This document shows positions 52,601-59,486 of a stretch of 64,000 nt of DNA, in pieces. The DNA is from Flavonifractor sp. An306 (GTDB lineage Bacteria > Bacillota > Clostridia > Oscillospirales > Oscillospiraceae). Below the pieces are notes generated by a model. That model saw only the letters and a program-made list of their open reading frames with translations, searched no databases and was not told the origin of the DNA. The stretch spans positions 1 to 64,000 of the forward strand of contig NZ_NFIQ01000006.1 of NCBI RefSeq assembly GCF_002159455.1, read 5' to 3'. The first letter of the stretch is position 1, and each line of letters starts with the position of its first letter. A program made the translations under genes and the position numbers.

Positions 52601-55379
52601 CCAGCTCCGCTACCTGGGCGGAGCCTCCGGCACCGGCGGCACCGTCATCGGGCAGAAAACCACCGGCGCCAACGGCATGGCCCTTTGGACGGGCCTGGAG
52701 CCGGGGGCATACATCGTGGAGGAAATTGACCCAGGGGATGGATACAGCATCCTCCAGAGCTCCGAGACCGTCTACCTGGCGGACAACGGGGAGCAGAGCG
52801 TCATCACCGTCCACTTTGAAAACCTCCCGGACGGCAATCTGCTGATCCGAAAAGTGTGCTCCGTCAACCCCAGCGTGACCCTGCCTGACGCCGAGTTCAA
52901 AATCACCTATGCGGACGGCAGTGTGATCGGGGACAGCAACGGAATCTTTGTCACCGACGAAAATGGCGAAATCCGCATCAACGGTCTGGAGCCGGGCAAA
53001 AGCGTCATTGTCACGGAGACACGGGCCCCGGACGGCTACGAGATCGACACCCAATCCCAAACCATCCAAATCCAGGCGGGCCGCACCGTCTCCCTTACCT
53101 TCAAAAATGAACCCCGCGGGGCCCTGATTATCCAGAAACGGGACCGCGTGACCGGCCAGCCTCTGGCCGGGGCCCAGTTCCGCGTCACCACAGCATCCGG
53201 GTGTGAAGTGGGCCTGGACGGGGTAATCGGTGACAGCACTCTGACCCAAGCCGGGATTTTCAAGACGGACGCCAACGGCGAAATCCGCATTTCCAACCTG
53301 ACCCCCGGCGCCTATGTCCTGACGGAGCTCCAGGCCCCGGAGGGGTACACCATCGACAACCCCTCCACCAATGTAGTCATCGGGGAGGGCGGAGACACCC
53401 AAACGGTGGTCATCACCAATACCCCCAAGGGCGGCCTGCTCATTAAGAAGATGGACAGCGTGACCAAGGAGCCCCTGTCCGATGTGACCTTCAAGGTGAC
53501 AACCGCGGACGGTGCGGTGGTAGGGACCTCCAACGGGGAGTACCGTACCGACAGCAACGGCTATATCTCCATCCCTGACCTGGAGCCGGGGACATATATC
53601 GTCCAGGAGGTGCAGGCCAAGAGCGGCTACCTGCTGGACGATACTCCCAAGACCATCACCGTGAAAGACCACCAGACCTACACCCTGGAGGTGTTCAACC
53701 AGCCCAAGGGCGGCCTTGTCATCAACAAGCTGGATTCCGTCACCCACGAGCCCCTGGAGGGGGTGGAGTTTACCATCACCGAGGCGGACGGTACGGTGGT
53801 GGACGATAACGGCGGCATGACCTCCAGCATGGGCCTCTACCGCACCGACGAAAACGGCCAGATCATCCTGGACGGTTTGGTGGGGACATTTATCATCACG
53901 GAGACCAAGACCATCGAGGGCTACACCATCCATGAGGAGACCCGCACCCAAACGGTGGTCATCAACCCCAACGACACCCAGACCATTACGGTGTATAACG
54001 ACCCCATCGGCGGCGTGGAGCTGGTCAAGGTCAATTCCGCCGACAAGACCCAGCGCATCCCCAATGTGACCTTTGAAATCCGGGAGATAGACGGCGCTCT
54101 GGTGGACACCGTGACCACAGACCGAAACGGCAGGGTGTTCCTGCCTCTGGAGGACGGGGCCTACTACGCCGTGGAGATCGAGAGCGCGGAGGGCTTCAAG
54201 CTGGATGACACCCCCGCGTATTTCACGGTGGAGGACGGGAAAACCACCACCCTCCAGGTGGAAAATGAGGCGGTCAGCGGCATCCTGATCCACAAGACCT
54301 CCAGCACTACCGGCGAGGGCATCTACGGCGTGACGTTCCTGCTGTACGATGATACCAACACCCCCATCGGGCAGTACACTTCGGACAACGAGGGGTATGT
54401 CTGGATCGAGGACTTGCCGGCCGGCCGCTACTACCTGCGGGAGCTGGAGAACGAGGGGTATGTCCTGGACACGGAGAAAAAGACCGTCTATGTGAAGTCT
54501 GGGGAGACTACGGAGATCGAATGGCAGAACACCCCCATCCTGGGCCAAATCCAAATCATCAAAAAGTCCGCCAACGATAACCCCATCAACGGCCTGCCCG
54601 CGGGCACGCTCCTGGAGGGGGCCGTGTTTGAAATCTACGACAAGGCTGGGAATGTGGTAGATACTATCCGCTCCGACAGCCGGGGCCGGGCCGTGTCCAA
54701 GCTGCTCCCCCTGGGCCGCTATACCGTCCGGGAGGTCACAGCGCCGGACTATTACGCCGTCAATCCCGCAGTGATGAACGCCTACCTGGAATATGAGGGG
54801 CAGATCGTCACCTTTGAGGTGGAGAACGACAGCGTTGCCACCGGCGTCAACATCAAAAAGACCGGCCCCGCCCAGGTCGTCTCCGGCCAGCCCATCCAGT
54901 ACACCCTCACCGGCATCGGCAACACCTCCACCGTCCCTCTCACCTCGTTCTACTGGAGAGACGCGCTACCCGCGCAGGTGACTTTGACCCGGATCGTCAC
55001 CGGCACCTATAACCAGCAGCTCTCCTACAAGATCGTCTACAAGACCAACCTTTCCGGCGACACCTATCGGACCCTGGCCGACAACCTCTCCACCACACAG
55101 AACTATGTGCTGGACGCCTCTCCCACCGCCCTGGGCCTCGCCGCCAACGAAAAAGTGACGGAGTTCATGGTGGTGTTCGGCGCGGTGAAAGCCGGCTTTG
55201 CCCAAGTGGAGACGCCCTATGTCCACGGAACTGTCGCCCAGGGCCTTGCCAATAATTCCAGTTTTGTGAACGTGGCCGATGTGGGTGGGCTCTACAACGG
55301 CCAGTGGATCATGGGGGTGTCCCGCTGGGTGACTTCCGTGTATGCCAAGCCGGAGCCCCTGCCCCGAACTGGCTATTAA
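49608..55379 (+). CDS. Giant adhesin/pilin-like protein with 15 Cna-B domains, 1,923 aa
   Basis: The ATG at 49608 follows AAGGAGGCGCC. A signal peptide (1-24, GAFAAD) precedes a thioester-domain-like head (30-330) with the Cys in APAYCVNPN; the usual TQxAxW motif reads ATKMALW, so the thioester Gln is missing. From about 345 to 1750 there are 15 Cna-B repeats, each starting like LxIxKxDxxTxxPLxGAxF and ending with the E-box and GY, which normally form Lys-Asn isopeptide bonds. A DUF11-like domain precedes the end, LPRTGY. It should link donor and recipient cells or bind host surfaces. Confidence 0.9.
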   Translation: MKKLLSLFLAFVIALGLLPTGAFAADSVEAALGEVNIYNGDYELGYLSINGTVRKQIYTYFLYEANDGTTKEAPAYCVNPNQYGVPQTVGPGESIKYLAEEKSSDPKVVGIISNGYPHRSLGELGLDNKYQAYYATKMALWCYLLPNWSINNLKVAPGLTGSELDIGNRILAAAKDIYQRGTTYNYMLNPRMTVTADKSTAYPVTIDGQEYKQQVFTVWSETWVYDYDVSVAFSDPSQVPEGTKIVDMDNNEITAVTTEPTGDGYSGQFKILYPLESVAGQTGSVQLSLSAPVAQYAAMYAVCQEKDQYGNLQNYICDLDNNVQLDVAAISNYADSPEDEPPDTGLKIIKLEAGTEIPLEGAIFSVTGPDGEPIGSFSTNAEGEILIPLTLSGLYTVTEEIPSRYHLLPEEDTQQVTVRYGETAEVTFWNEPYGDLRVVKVDADTGDELYGARIQIKHIESGATYTGTTDTGGSYTFTELKPGAYEIVELTAPEGWESDPQTYTTTVVTGDCVEYTIKNEALPGLKIIKYDRESHETMSGVTFRIWRDGELLGDYETDALGEITLTNCAPGTYLVQEVDAGDSGHLVDSTPQEIELSAGDGVKPLYFFNDRKPGIYLVKVDSANPSKVIPNAKFSIEAVDGSFGPAEFTTDQNGEIDLSELEPGAYVVTELECPGYIIDQAQRIIQLEANQTAEFVFTNTIKPSLHLVKLSADGSPLAGVTFRIAKIEDGTHYLDRTTNEQGEILISDLEPGVYSIKETSTVANHLIDPVEHHVELFPGKTSTIILENQKRPSLTIHKSDADTGAPVAGAVFTVKAADGSTINEVTTGPDGTATLENLLPIVYEVTEKSVPEPYLLDAPSQLITLYPNRDSDIFFENHKKPTLTIHKVDSITGNPIEGAKFQVWYGSNSTTTGELNDLGTHFTDERGEIVLEGLRDGWYKVTELEPAHGFTIKEPATQEVYITGGESKSLTFENVPLNAIVVHKTDSVSGEALGGATFQLRYLGGASGTGGTVIGQKTTGANGMALWTGLEPGAYIVEEIDPGDGYSILQSSETVYLADNGEQSVITVHFENLPDGNLLIRKVCSVNPSVTLPDAEFKITYADGSVIGDSNGIFVTDENGEIRINGLEPGKSVIVTETRAPDGYEIDTQSQTIQIQAGRTVSLTFKNEPRGALIIQKRDRVTGQPLAGAQFRVTTASGCEVGLDGVIGDSTLTQAGIFKTDANGEIRISNLTPGAYVLTELQAPEGYTIDNPSTNVVIGEGGDTQTVVITNTPKGGLLIKKMDSVTKEPLSDVTFKVTTADGAVVGTSNGEYRTDSNGYISIPDLEPGTYIVQEVQAKSGYLLDDTPKTITVKDHQTYTLEVFNQPKGGLVINKLDSVTHEPLEGVEFTITEADGTVVDDNGGMTSSMGLYRTDENGQIILDGLVGTFIITETKTIEGYTIHEETRTQTVVINPNDTQTITVYNDPIGGVELVKVNSADKTQRIPNVTFEIREIDGALVDTVTTDRNGRVFLPLEDGAYYAVEIESAEGFKLDDTPAYFTVEDGKTTTLQVENEAVSGILIHKTSSTTGEGIYGVTFLLYDDTNTPIGQYTSDNEGYVWIEDLPAGRYYLRELENEGYVLDTEKKTVYVKSGETTEIEWQNTPILGQIQIIKKSANDNPINGLPAGTLLEGAVFEIYDKAGNVVDTIRSDSRGRAVSKLLPLGRYTVREVTAPDYYAVNPAVMNAYLEYEGQIVTFEVENDSVATGVNIKKTGPAQVVSGQPIQYTLTGIGNTSTVPLTSFYWRDALPAQVTLTRIVTGTYNQQLSYKIVYKTNLSGDTYRTLADNLSTTQNYVLDASPTALGLAANEKVTEFMVVFGAVKAGFAQVETPYVHGTVAQGLANNSSFVNVADVGGLYNGQWIMGVSRWVTSVYAKPEPLPRTGY

Positions 55380-55380
55380 A

Positions 55381-55393
55381 TCTCACCGTGAGA
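55381..55393. promoter_or_regulatory. KorB-like operator, site 7
   Basis: TCTCACCGTGAGA, perfect, starting two bases after the adhesin stop and 30 bases before virD4. Confidence 0.65.
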
Positions 55394-55422
55394 CACATTT
55401 CGACAGCAGGTGAGACCGGCCG

Positions 55423-57171
55423 ATGAAACCACAACCTCACACCAGCGGCGCCCTCCCCTGGGCGCTGCTGGTCGTCCCCGTCCTCTATCTGGCGGCGCTC
55501 CTGGCCTCCGGCTATGAGGACGGCATGACGGTGTTTGACCTCATGGGGCGTTTCAGCAACTTGCTGGAACGCCCCTTTGCTATCCAATGGACGCCCCACA
55601 CCCCCAAATTTCTGCTGGGGGCCCTGGTGCTCTACGCCTTTTCCGTGGTACTGTTCCAATCCACCCGTCAGAACCGGCGGCCGGGAGAGGAACACGGCTC
55701 CGCCCACTGGGGCGACGCCAAACAGCTTTGCCGCAAATACCAGGATAAAAACCCGGAGAACAATGTCATCCTCACCCAGCATATCCGCATGAGCCTGAAC
55801 AGCCGGAAACACCAGAGGAATCTTTTGCAGATTGTGGTGGGCGGCAGCGGCTCCGGCAAGACCCGGTATGTGGTCAAGCCCAACGTCTACCTCGCCAACG
55901 CCTCCTATATCTGCACCGATCCAAAAGGAGAACTGGCCCGGAACACCATCCCCCTGCTACTCCGCAAGGGATATGTGGTCAAAGTTTTTGACCTGGTGGA
56001 TCTGGAACGCTCCGACTGCTACAACCCATTCCGCTATATCCGCAGCGACGCCGACGTGCTGAAACTCATCAGCAACTTTATCCGCAACACCACGCCAAAG
56101 AACGCCCACTCCAATGACCCGTTCTGGGAGAAAAGCGAGACGGCCCTGGACTGCGCCCTCATGCTGTACCTGCTCCATGAGGCGCCCCCGGAGGAACAGA
56201 CCATGGAGATGATGCTGACCATGCTGGAGTACGGCGCAGCCAAGGAGGGGGACGGGGACTACCAATCACCCCTGGACCTGCTGTTTGAGGGGCTGGCCGA
56301 GGAGAACCCCAACCACATCGCCCTGCGGCAGTACCGGGTATTCAAGCAGGCCCCCAGCGAGACGGCCATGAGCATTTTAATTACTGCCTCTGTCCGTCTG
56401 GCCCCATTCACTTTGCCGGAGGTCCAGCGGATCACCGCCACCGACAACATGGAGCTGGAGAAGCTGGGGGAGCGGAAACAGGCCATCTTCTGCATCATCC
56501 CGGACAGCAACGACGTGTCCCTCAATTTCCTGGTGGGGATGCTCTACACCCAAGCCTTCCAGGAGCTCTACTACCAGGCGGACAAGGTGCATGGCGGGAG
56601 CCTGCCCGTCCCTGTCCGGCTCATGTTCGACGAGTTTGCCAATGTTGCCCTGCCAGATGGATATGCCCGGCTCCAGGCCACCATGCGCTCCCGGAATGTG
56701 ATGGCGACCATCATCCTGCAAAATATCTCCCAGCTCAAGGAACTTTTTAAGGACTCCTGGGAGGGGATCATCGGCAATGCGGACGCCTTTATCTATTTGG
56801 GAGGCAACGAGCAATCCACCCACAAGTATGTGTCCGAGCTACTGGGCAAGGAGACCATCGAGACGCGGACCTCCAGCCAGAGTAAGGGGCGCAACGGCTC
56901 CTACTCCCAAAACTTCCAGCAGGCGGGCCGGGAGCTGATGACCCCGGACGAGGTGCGGATGCTGGACAACCGCTATGCCCTTGTCCTGGTGCGGGGCGAG
57001 GCCCCGGTCATCGACGAGAAATACGACCTCATGCGCCACCCCAATATCAAGCTGACCGGGGACGGCGGGGCCGCCCCCTATATCCACGCCAGCCGGTGCC
57101 TTTACAGCACCGGCGACCTGGATTTCATCTTTACCTCTTTAGACGAGGTAGAGATCATTGACGAATTATAA
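55423..57171 (+). CDS. virD4: VirD4/TraG-type coupling protein, 582 aa
   Basis: The ATG at 55423 lies behind CAGGTGAGACCGGCCG. Two membrane helices (12-30 and 63-78) anchor the N-terminus. Walker A is VVGGSGSGKTRY (near 140), followed by YICTDPKGELARNT, Walker B-like VRLMFDEFANVALP and the ILQNISQLKELF motif. It brings the relaxase-DNA complex to the secretion channel and powers export. Confidence 0.95.
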   Translation: MKPQPHTSGALPWALLVVPVLYLAALLASGYEDGMTVFDLMGRFSNLLERPFAIQWTPHTPKFLLGALVLYAFSVVLFQSTRQNRRPGEEHGSAHWGDAKQLCRKYQDKNPENNVILTQHIRMSLNSRKHQRNLLQIVVGGSGSGKTRYVVKPNVYLANASYICTDPKGELARNTIPLLLRKGYVVKVFDLVDLERSDCYNPFRYIRSDADVLKLISNFIRNTTPKNAHSNDPFWEKSETALDCALMLYLLHEAPPEEQTMEMMLTMLEYGAAKEGDGDYQSPLDLLFEGLAEENPNHIALRQYRVFKQAPSETAMSILITASVRLAPFTLPEVQRITATDNMELEKLGERKQAIFCIIPDSNDVSLNFLVGMLYTQAFQELYYQADKVHGGSLPVPVRLMFDEFANVALPDGYARLQATMRSRNVMATIILQNISQLKELFKDSWEGIIGNADAFIYLGGNEQSTHKYVSELLGKETIETRTSSQSKGRNGSYSQNFQQAGRELMTPDEVRMLDNRYALVLVRGEAPVIDEKYDLMRHPNIKLTGDGGAAPYIHASRCLYSTGDLDFIFTSLDEVEIIDEL

Positions 57172-57186
57172 GGAGGAATTTGGAAC

Positions 57187-57528
57187 ATGAAAAGACCCGT
57201 ATCTGACCAGAAACGGGGGCGGAGCGCCATGCGCTTTTGGGCGGCGCTGGTGATTGCCCTCTCCGTGCTCACCGTCCCGGCCCTGGCCGCCCCCAGCGGC
57301 AGCGGCGGTGGGAGCGATCCGCTGACCATCGTAAACAATCTGTCGGATTTTATCTTCTCCATCATCCGGGCCCTGGGCATTATCATCCTGGGCTGGGGCG
57401 TGGTGCAGGTGGGTATGTCCATCCAGTCCCACGACGCCAGCCAGCGCACCCAGGGCTTTCTCTGTCTGTTTGGCGGCCTAATGATCGCATTTGCCAAGGA
57501 GATCCTGACCGCCATCGGTGTGGTATGA
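57187..57528 (+). CDS. Maff2 family protein (VirB2-like subunit), 113 aa
   Basis: The ATG at 57187 follows AAGGAGGAATTTGGAAC. A signal-like helix (15-33, ending ALAAP) precedes a second pair of hydrophobic segments (FIFSIIRALGIIILGWGVVQVGMS; CLFGGLMIAFAKEILTAIG). This is the layout of small VirB2/TrbC-like proteins annotated Maff2 in Tn1549-like elements. Confidence 0.8.
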   Translation: MKRPVSDQKRGRSAMRFWAALVIALSVLTVPALAAPSGSGGGSDPLTIVNNLSDFIFSIIRALGIIILGWGVVQVGMSIQSHDASQRTQGFLCLFGGLMIAFAKEILTAIGVV

Positions 57529-57737
57529 CGGAGCGGAAATACAACCGCATCCTCTGGTGCGACCTGACGCCCAACGGGTGGAGCGTGTGCTTTGAGACCC
57601 CAAACGGGGCCCTGTTCAACCGGCTCTACATCGGGTACAGCAAGACCGAGGCCATGCGAAGGGCACGGACGGAACGGCCCTGGGACGACAACATTGTGAA
57701 CCAGCCCCCACCCCGGCCCCGCCGACACAGACGATAA
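57525..57737 (+). CDS. Small basic protein, 70 aa
   Basis: The ATG at 57525 overlaps the Maff2 stop as ATGA. The product (TERKYNRILWCDLTPNGWSVCFETPNGALFNRLYIGYSKTEAMRRAR) is compact and ends in Pro/Arg-rich sequence. Coupled translation supports a real gene. Function unknown. Confidence 0.65.
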   Translation: MTERKYNRILWCDLTPNGWSVCFETPNGALFNRLYIGYSKTEAMRRARTERPWDDNIVNQPPPRPRRHRR

Positions 57738-57744
57738 CGAAAAA

Positions 57745-57785
57745 GAGGGGGATTTGTGTCTCACCATGAGACGCAAATCCCCCTC
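57745..57785. promoter_or_regulatory. Long palindrome containing KorB-like operator, site 8
   Basis: The operator TCTCACCATGAGA (57759-57771) is framed by GAGGGGGATTTG and CAAATCCCCCTC, making a 41-base nearly perfect palindrome directly upstream of the virB6-like ribosome site. As RNA it would be a strong hairpin. Confidence 0.65.
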
Positions 57786-57803
57786 GCCTGGAGGTGATGT
57801 ACT

Positions 57804-58643
57804 ATCAGTGACAACTGGATCGTGGGGCTGCTGGAAAACGCCCTGTCCGGCTGGAACAGCAAGCTGGCCGAAATATGGACCCTGCTCACCCAGACCCCGG
57901 AGACGTTTAAGGGCGGGGATATATGGCGCGTCATTACCGGCGTCAACAACGCCCTGGTGGGGATCGGCTACGGCCTGCTGGTCCTGTTCTTTGCCATCGG
58001 CATCTTTCAGAGCGCCGCCAGTTTCCGGGACTTCCAACGCCCGGAATTCGCCCTGCGCCATTTTATCCGTTTTATCATCGCAAAGGTGGCCGTGGGGAGC
58101 TGCATGGAACTGATGACCGCCATTTTCAATATCTGCGGCGGGATCATCAATACCGTCATGGGCGGCATGGGCTCCTCCATCTCCACGGCGGCCACCCTGC
58201 CCACGGAGATCGTGACCGCCATCGAGAGTCTGGGCCTGCTGGAGAGCATCCCCCTGTGGCTGGTGTCCTTCCTGGGCTCCCTGGTCATCACAGTTTTGTC
58301 CTTCGTTCTGCTTTTGACGGTCTACGGGAGGTTTTTCCGCCTATACCTGTTCACCGCCCTGGCGCCCCTGCCCTTGGCATCATTTGCCGGGGAGGGTACG
58401 TCCGCCAGCGGCAAGCAGTTCATCAAATCCTATATCGGCGTGTGCATGGAGGGGGCGGTGGTGGTGCTGGCCTGCATCATCTACTCTGCGTTCCTCTCCA
58501 GCAGCACCCCAGCGGCGGACGCCACCCTGGGCGCCGCCACCATGGTCTGGCAGTATGTCGGCCAGATGGTATTCAACATGCTGATCCTCACCGGCCTGGT
58601 GCGCGGTTCTGACCGCATTATCAAGGAGATGTTCGGCTTATAA
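57804..58643 (+). CDS. VirB6-like membrane protein, 279 aa, apparent AUC start
   Basis: A GGAGGTGA site (57790-57797) is followed six bases later by ATC at 57804 (ISDNWIVGLLENALSG...). No ATG, GTG or TTG stands at a suitable distance; GTG at 57822 is 24 bases from the site. There are five or six membrane helices (VGIGYGLLVLFFAIGIF, LWLVSFLGSLVITVLSFVLLLTVYG, GAVVVLACIIYSAFL, MVFNMLILTGLV). It belongs to the inner-membrane channel of the type IV secretion system. Confidence 0.85.
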   Translation: MSDNWIVGLLENALSGWNSKLAEIWTLLTQTPETFKGGDIWRVITGVNNALVGIGYGLLVLFFAIGIFQSAASFRDFQRPEFALRHFIRFIIAKVAVGSCMELMTAIFNICGGIINTVMGGMGSSISTAATLPTEIVTAIESLGLLESIPLWLVSFLGSLVITVLSFVLLLTVYGRFFRLYLFTALAPLPLASFAGEGTSASGKQFIKSYIGVCMEGAVVVLACIIYSAFLSSSTPAADATLGAATMVWQYVGQMVFNMLILTGLVRGSDRIIKEMFGL

Positions 58644-58691
58644 ATACAGGAGGGGACGGGCCCGTAGGCCCGCCCCCTCTATGTTTTCGGC

Positions 58692-59027
58692 TCAGTCATC
58701 ATAGTGGATGGGGATATACTGCCCATCCTCCGTGATCTCGTACATGGGCCGGGCGGTAGCCAGCAGATAGCCCCGCGCCGCCCGCTCCTCCTGACGCCAG
58801 CGGATGATCTTCAGCGCCCACCGCAGGACGGCGTACAAAATCAGCGCCGCCAGAATGAGCAGGTATTTGGTGTGCTCCGCCTCCACCCACGCAGGCGCAA
58901 CCGTCTTAACGATCATCACATACAGCACCGCCGGGAGCAGGTGGATCTTCGCCAGGAGGGTCCCGGCCAGGCCCACCACGAACAGGGCGCCCCAGAATTG
59001 CGCGAACAGGATCAACAGCTCCAACAT
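58692..59027 (-). CDS. Small membrane protein on the opposite strand, 111 aa
   Basis: On the minus strand ATG at 59027 follows AAGGAGGGCTTTTGT. Three hydrophobic segments (MLELLILFAQFWGALFVVGLAGTLL, LLPAVLYVMIVKTVA, YLLILAALILYAVLRWAL) precede a cytoplasmic tail ending YGQYIPIHYDD-like. It is convergent with virB6 inside the transfer operon. No family is recognised. Confidence 0.65.
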   Translation of the reverse strand: MLELLILFAQFWGALFVVGLAGTLLAKIHLLPAVLYVMIVKTVAPAWVEAEHTKYLLILAALILYAVLRWALKIIRWRQEERAARGYLLATARPMYEITEDGQYIPIHYDD

Positions 59028-59141
59028 ACAAAAGCCCTCCTTGTCAAGTGTTTTCTTGAATTTTCGCAACTTTTCCTATCAATATTATCCCGCGTTTCAA
59101 AATCCTTGTCAAATTTTTGCAAGAATATGAGGTGATTTTTT

Positions 59142-59486
59142 ATCGAGATCAAAATTCCCAAGGAAGTCCGCAAGCACAAGGAGACCATCTTCTTCGGTCT
59201 GACCGCCCGGCAGTTCTTTTGTGCCGCGATTGCTGTGGGAGCGGCCGCCGGTATCTACCTGGGCCTGGGGCCGGCCATCGGCAAGGAGACGGCAAGCTGG
59301 GTGTGCATCCTGGCCGCCGCCCCGGTCGCCCTGGCCGGTTTCTTCCACTACAACGGCATGACCCTGGAGCAGTTCTTATGGGCCGTGGTCAAATCGGAAA
59401 TTCTCTTTGCCGGGGGCAGGCCCTTTGCCTCCGAAAACTTCTACTACAACCTCCTGCGGCGGAAAGGGGGCCAGGACTTTGATTAA
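59142..59486 (+). CDS. PrgI family protein, 114 aa, apparent AUC start
   Basis: A GAGGTGA site (59129-59135) is followed exactly six bases later by ATC at 59142, giving IEIKIPKEVRKHKETIFFGLTARQF, which fits the conserved start (MEIxIPKExRxxKExIFFGLTxRQ) of PrgI proteins. An in-frame stop at 59133 excludes any earlier start, and the next usable codon (GTG 59235) would delete the conserved N-terminus. Two membrane helices follow. PrgI proteins are partners of VirB4 in Gram-positive conjugation. Confidence 0.88.
   Translation: MEIKIPKEVRKHKETIFFGLTARQFFCAAIAVGAAAGIYLGLGPAIGKETASWVCILAAAPVALAGFFHYNGMTLEQFLWAVVKSEILFAGGRPFASENFYYNLLRRKGGQDFD

Noticed and set aside
50643-54554. Long minus-strand frames of 451 and 784 residues opposite the adhesin
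   Set aside because: They are the antisense of the Cna-B repeats with the usual Gly/Leu/Val/Asp/His bias of a shadow frame; no ribosome site.
57822-58643. GTG at 57822 as the start of the VirB6-like gene
   Set aside because: It is 24 bases from the only ribosome site, while ATC at 57804 has the same six-base spacing as the AUC start of PrgI. It remains a fallback.
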